Shown: piece by piece, positions 24,285 to 28,394 of the stretch | How positions within the stretch are numbered: position 1 is the first letter of the stretch | Layout of the letters: each line of letters opens with the position of its first letter | NCBI RefSeq assembly: GCF_000220395.1 | Contig: NW_004086865.1 | Coordinates: forward strand, 1 to 28,394 | DNA: 28,394 nucleotides | Reading direction: 5' to 3' | Origin: Ichthyophthirius multifiliis | Lineage: Eukaryota > Ciliophora > Oligohymenophorea > Hymenostomatida | Program-made: the position numbers and the translations under genes | The notes under the pieces: generated by a model | Databases searched by the model: none | Told to the model about the DNA's origin: nothing | What the model saw: the letters and a program-made list of their open reading frames with translations, nothing else

Positions 24285-24754
24285 TATATATATATATTAA
24301 TAATCATATTTTCAATCTTACTTTTTTTTTTTTTTATTTACTAACTTTCTTAATCTAAAATAATATCATATTTATATATAGGAAGTTCCTTAACTTCATA
24401 TTAATGAAACATAAAGTCTGTTTTCCATGAATATTTTAAATAATCAATAATAGCTTTCCTATCTTCAGTATATATATTCATCTTTAAAGGCATGTTTTTA
24501 TCTTTTTATTCACTAAAATGTAATTAAAGTAATTAGTCATTTTTTTTCGAAACTAAAATTCTCAATAAATGTATGTATTTTACTTATCCTTTTACGAATT
24601 AGAAATTCTCATCGAAAAAATAAAATTAACGAGTTCCAATACATATATAATAGTTAATAGACATTTAGGAAATATGGCAAATTTTAGTTATATATAATAT
24701 ATCAGTTCCTAAAGCTTCTCCAACTGATTTTAAAGTTTGAGGACTTAAAGACAT
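21577..24754 (-). CDS. Large ARM/HEAT-repeat protein with distinct N-terminal domain, ~945 aa
   Basis: Exons 24754-24346, 24238-24102, 24053-23501, 23454-23019, 22958-22877 and 22801-about 21577; all five introns (107, 48, 46, 60, 75 nt) keep phase. I do not recognise the family. The N-terminal ~350 residues look like folded domains: MSLSPQTLKSVGEALGTDI, ICIGTRQFYFFDENF (a beta-rich, PH-like rhythm), DRKAIIDYLKYSWKTDF, and LRRMYLPPLLDNFNDIAL. The C-terminal ~400 residues are helical repeats of armadillo character: EDLSLQLLACIALLNISCQ, IVNYSLKLIQNLSEI, LLSVLAKIIEADNSNTTHI, CLIVILTLCKNADKGENVV. ARM arrays are protein-binding scaffolds, common in ciliary and transport proteins. The C-terminus is Lys-rich and the stop is unclear: the frame runs into long A/T runs, and the nearest TGAs (21591-21589, 21579-21577) are out of frame by one. 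It ends about 90 bp before the methyltransferase start. Confidence 0.82.
22828..22875. repeat. TA dinucleotide repeat in an intron
   Basis: TA repeat occupying most of the fifth intron (22802-22876, minus strand) of the ARM-repeat gene. A second, about 24241-24297, fills its first intron. Confidence 0.9.
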
Positions 24755-25107
24755 TTTTAAATATATAAAAAATTTAATAATAATAATAAATATATATATA
24801 AATATATTTAAATTTATAATTTTATAAAAATATATATTTATATATCTTTCTTTAGATAATATTTATTATTAATTATTATGTATTTGTTGCTGAATATTTT
24901 TTTCATTTTATTAAATATTCCGTTTTTTTTTTTTTTCTTGTATGATATATATAATAATGTTTTTTTATCCAAAATAATTTACAAAGAAAATAAAAAATTT
25001 TGGATTTATTTAATTATTTAATAACTTTTATTATATATTTAAATTTATTTATTACATATATCTTTTATATAAATATATATATATATATATATATAATTAA
25101 TTTTATT
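24755..25107. other. AT-rich intergenic region
   Basis: Upstream flank of the ARM-repeat gene and downstream flank of the pterin dehydratase-like gene. It contains A/T runs and a TA repeat near 25070-25095. Nothing coding or structural was seen. Confidence 0.5.
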
Positions 25108-25719
25108 TCATTATTTTTAACTTTTTTAAAGTTCTAATTCTAATTATTTCTAAATTTATTCATTTTACTTTAAAAATTTATATGTTTATACTTATTATTT
25201 ATAATTAAAAGGATCCTAAACCGGAATTAAAAAATAATCTTCGAATTTCATTTCATTAATTCGCATTGCCAATTAAAAATCAATCTAACTTAATCCATTT
25301 AAAGTTGGCGAATATAATTCCAATGTTAAAATTTCTCCCTTTTATAGAGAAAAAGAAGGACAATTTTAAAAATTTAAAGCGTCTATTTTTGCTATTTCCT
25401 TTAAAAATTAAACTGACATAGTATAATCTTCAGTGAAGAAATATTTTAATAGTCTTGTATATTCCTAATTGAAACTCCATCCATTTAAAAATTAATCTAT
25501 TTAAGAATAAATTTATTTTGCCTTTTAAGGAGAAAGTGGTAACCCGTTTTAACCATAACGGCAACATTTTTAACCATATTTATCGCTTATTTATTTATTG
25601 AAAAATCCTAAATCAAACTTTAAAAGATTTTTTTTATCATTTTTTATTTATTTTTTTAAAGTTTAAAATTTTGGTAATTTATTTTGAAGTTTTTTTAGGT
25701 TTTTTCTTTTTTATATTAA
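25108..25719 (-). CDS. Pterin-4a-carbinolamine dehydratase-like protein, catalytic His lost
   Basis: An open frame of about 200 codons ending at TGA 25110-25108; the true start is not resolved because no in-frame ATG is found at its 5' end, so a first exon may be missing. After a basic stretch (QNKLPKFQTLKKQIKND) comes a segment with KCCRYGQNGLPLSP, then the dehydratase (PCD/DCoH) fold: GWSFNQEYTRLLKYFFTEDY, TMSVQFLKEIAKIDAL, and LYSPTLNGLSQIDFQLAMRI. Family members dehydrate 4a-hydroxytetrahydrobiopterin, and animal DCoH also binds HNF1. The paired histidines of HHP are Asn-Cys (FQNCPSF) and the Thr-His before the Gly-Leu-Ser/Thr motif is Ser-Pro, so all three active-site histidines are absent while the scaffold is kept. 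Activity is unlikely; a binding or structural role is more plausible. The C-terminal tail is Gln/Lys-rich. The gene on the other side (25769) is divergent. Confidence 0.72.
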
Positions 25720-25768
25720 AAAAAAAAAAGTAAAAAATAATATAATTTTCTTATTTTAAAAGAAAAAA

Positions 25769-26927
25769 ATGTCTTATGATATATTAAAGTTTCATAAATA
25801 TTAATAAAAATTTGCATTTAAATCGTAAATAAAACTAATAAATAAAGCTCTAAATTTAAAATATTTATTATAGAAATAAATAATGTTATGAATGGATTAT
25901 TTAATTAGAAAAATAATCAATTTATACAATTTAATTACTACAAAATATTTAAAACAATAAAAAAGAGTAAAATGTAATGAAATTATTTTATATAAAAATG
26001 CTATGTAAAAAATAAATAAATGTAATTTATTTAAACAAAAATAAAAAGAGATAACTTAAATTATATGTTCTAAATTGAAAATTTCGATATTATAATATAA
26101 ATAGATTAAAATACAAATGAATACATATTAACAATAAATAATTAAAATGCAATAAATTAAAAAAAGAAAATGACGAAAGATTAAACATAAAAATAATTGA
26201 TTATATAAATTATTTAAAAAATATTTAAGTAAAATATATTATTATAATATAATAAATGTATATATATATAATTTATTTTATTAATTATTTTAATATTTAT
26301 AAAACATGTAAATTAATCAATATATTAAACTCTATACTTAATATATTATTATATTTATGGAAGTACATATTATTTTTAAATAAAAAATTATAAAAAGTAA
26401 TTATTATAGTAATGTAATAATATTGATAATAACGATATTTTGATTTAATTTCCAACTATTTTTTAATAATATTAAGATAAGATTAAGTAATATATTTTTT
26501 TATTTAAAAAAAAAAATATTTTCTTTAATTAAAAAATATAAGCCTATATTAAAATGTTTAAGATTCGGAATTAATAAATGAATTGTAAATTATATAAAGT
26601 GATGTTATTTAATAATATGACAAAAAAATAAATAATTATAAAAACTCATAAAATATAATAAACGATTAATTAAAACCTTAAATATAAATAATTAATAAAT
26701 TTAAAGTAAATAAGAATTAAGAAGAATAAAAGTAAGAAATAGAAAAATAATAATTAGAAAATGACGAAAAAAACTGTATTGTTTGTATGTCTAATAAAAG
26801 CGATCATGCATGTATACCTTGCGGACATAAAAAATATTGCCTAGATTGTATTAAAATAATTATGGAAAAAAAAAATTGTGCTTTCTGTAGATCAGAAATT
26901 TAAGGTTATATGAGAATTTATGAATGA
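25769..26927 (+). CDS. RING-finger protein (C3HC4), ~263 aa
   Basis: Best model: exons 25769-25824, 25874-25966, 26049-26228, 26410-26486 and 26543-26927, total 264 codons if one A is added to the A7 run at 26159-26165; without it the phases fail. The C-terminal ~45 residues are a clear RING: CIVC, then CIPCGHKKYCLDC, then CAFC, a C-x2-C-x11-C-x-H-x3-C-x2-C-x9-C-x2-C arrangement of eight zinc ligands, all present. C-terminal RINGs of this PCGH type occur in small E3 ubiquitin ligases, so E2 recruitment and substrate ubiquitination is the expected role. The rest is Gln/Asn/Lys-rich and probably coiled or disordered (DSELINELQIIQSDVIQQY); no membrane segment or other domain is seen. The RING exon is secure; exons 1-3 rest on splice-phase fit and composition only. 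ATG 25769 follows an A-run, the common start context here. Confidence 0.75.
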
Positions 26928-26991
26928 AAAAAAATTATAAATACATATATATATGTAAGTATATATATATAAATATTTATAAATATATATA

Positions 26992-27028
<37 letters not shown>

Positions 27029-27135
27029 TTTTTTATATATTTATTTATTTTATAATTAATTAATTTAAAAATAAAAATAACTGTATAAAATATTATTATT
27101 AAATATAAATTTAAAAATAAAAAGAAAAAAATAAA

Positions 27136-27911
27136 ATGAAAAAAAATATTTTAACAAATACTAATAAAAGTGAATATTTAGAATAAACATAAAAAAATTT
27201 AATCCAAATGATATAATAAGTTATTTTTATTCCAAATAAATTAAAATATAATAAAAAATAATAAAAAGAAAAAGTAATTATAAACGAACCATAATAAAAA
27301 GAAGATTAATATGTAGAAAAATTAAATGCCCACATTTAATTTTTGTCAAAAACCATTAGAGATATGTATTTTTTTCAATACATATATATATCTATATATT
27401 TATATATTAGGAAAAAGAAATAAGATGATTATAAAAATGGAATGGTTGATTTATTAAGTAAAGATACTAAAGCATTACCTGATTTAGCTTCTGAATCTTA
27501 ATTAAAATTTAAAGAAATGAAATAAGGATTTAATTAATAAATCAATGTAAAATATTATTAATTTTAAAATTAAAACATATACGTATATAATTTAAAAGTA
27601 ATTAGAAAATAATACTTGTAAAAGTTAAAATTAATATTATGGATTAGAAAAGCAAAAAGAAAAGTTACTTTTTTATTTAAATGAATTAGAAAATATACAT
27701 AATAAAATGGATACAGATAATAAATAAACTTTAAATAAGTAAATATTTTTTTATTTATTTAAAAAAATAAAATAAATTTGAAATAAATAATAAGTATAAA
27801 AGAAAAATATACGAAAGATAAAGAAAAAAGAGAATAATTAGAAGAAGATTTAGAAAAAGCTAAATAATAACATGATAGAATATTATAAGAATACGAAGTT
27901 AATATAAATAT

Positions 27912-27986
<75 letters not shown>

Positions 27987-28345
27987 TAGTAAAGAGTAAA
28001 AGAATTAAAAGAAAAATAAATTATAGAAGATTTAGAAGATTAAAGATATTAAGAAGATTTAGAAATAGAAATTAATGATGAAAAGAAAAAAATCGAATAA
28101 CATAAGGCTATTCTTTAAGAAATAGTAAATTAAATATATAAATATTTATACATATAATTTAAATAGGAAAACTTAAATTAGAACAGGAATAAGATTATAA
28201 ATATATAAAAACAAAAGAAGAGAACATAAATTTAACTGATAATTTAAAATCTTTAACAGAATAATATGAGAAAGAAAGGTATCATTCACTTGAATTAGAA
28301 TAATTAGTTAAATTCGGAGAACAAGAAAAGAAAAAGAAGTAATGA
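27136..28345 (+). CDS. Coiled-coil protein, 300 aa
   Basis: Six exons, 27136-27365, 27411-27546, 27599-27738, 27795-27897, 27990-28124 and 28187-28345, sum to exactly 301 codons ending in TGA, every junction in phase (introns 45, 52, 56, 92, 62 nt). I do not recognise the family. After a Lys/Asn/Gln-rich start (1-75), heptad-like helices run nearly to the end: VEKLNAHIQFLSKTIRDMKK, LEKQKEKLLFYLNELENIHN, EQLEEDLEKAKQQHDRILQE, RVKELKEKQIIEDLEDQRYQ, and LTDNLKSLTEQYEKERYHSL. A short non-coil segment (LLSKDTKALPDLASESQLKF) interrupts it. It has no membrane span, signal peptide or catalytic motif. Length and architecture suit a cytoskeletal or ciliary structural/docking protein, but that is only inference. 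The C-terminus is Lys-rich. A TA repeat fills its fourth intron. Confidence 0.82.
27914..27984. repeat. TA dinucleotide repeat in an intron
   Basis: The longest TA tract of the window, about 70 bp, inside the 92-nt fourth intron (27898-27989) of the coiled-coil gene. Confidence 0.92.
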
Positions 28346-28394
28346 TATATAATATATATCTATATATAAATATATAAAATAAATTATTATATAT

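Noticed and set aside
1-28394. Possible transposon, retroelement, viral copy, CRISPR array or telomere.
   Set aside because: No transposase, reverse transcriptase, capsid or integrase motif, no terminal repeats with target duplications, no spaced direct repeats and no CCCCAA/TTGGGG tracts were seen; the repeats present are microsatellites and one tandem duplication.

Overview
The window reads as nuclear (probably macronuclear) DNA of an oligohymenophorean ciliate. It is extremely AT-rich. Its genes only read through when TAA and TAG are taken as glutamine and TGA as the sole stop, and they are split by short GT...AG introns (about 30-250 nt, many ending AAG, several filled with TA repeats). 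The composition and small introns recall Ichthyophthirius or Tetrahymena relatives; that genus-level guess is inference. All gene models below were hand-translated in the ciliate code on both strands. No tRNA, rRNA, CRISPR array, telomere repeat or mobile element was seen.

Layout. 1-3669: a small unknown gene (+) and an intact dual-specificity phosphatase (-) in low-complexity DNA. 3670-9866: one very large (+) gene for a multi-pass membrane protein with a PAS domain, of the ciliate TmcB-like kind. 10287-12284: a RAP-domain, probably mitochondrial, protein (-), divergent with 12474-16778, a cytosolic carboxypeptidase (M14, tubulin deglutamylase type, +). 17462-25719: five (-) genes in a row: a p24/emp24 cargo receptor, an ArfGAP-like protein lacking its catalytic arginine, an FtsJ/RlmM-like RNA 2'-O-methyltransferase, a large ARM-repeat protein, and a pterin dehydratase-like protein lacking its catalytic histidines. 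25769-28345: a RING-finger protein and a coiled-coil protein (both +).

Themes. Membrane traffic (p24 next to an ArfGAP-like gene), cilium/tubulin biology (carboxypeptidase, perhaps the coiled-coil protein) and RNA metabolism (RAP protein, methyltransferase) are represented, but nothing shows co-regulation; eukaryotic neighbours here are probably coincidental. Three enzyme-family members carry substitutions at catalytic positions, which is the most interesting protein-level signal. Three genes each contain one or two places where exactly one base seems missing inside an A-run, which looks more like homopolymer under-calling than gene decay.
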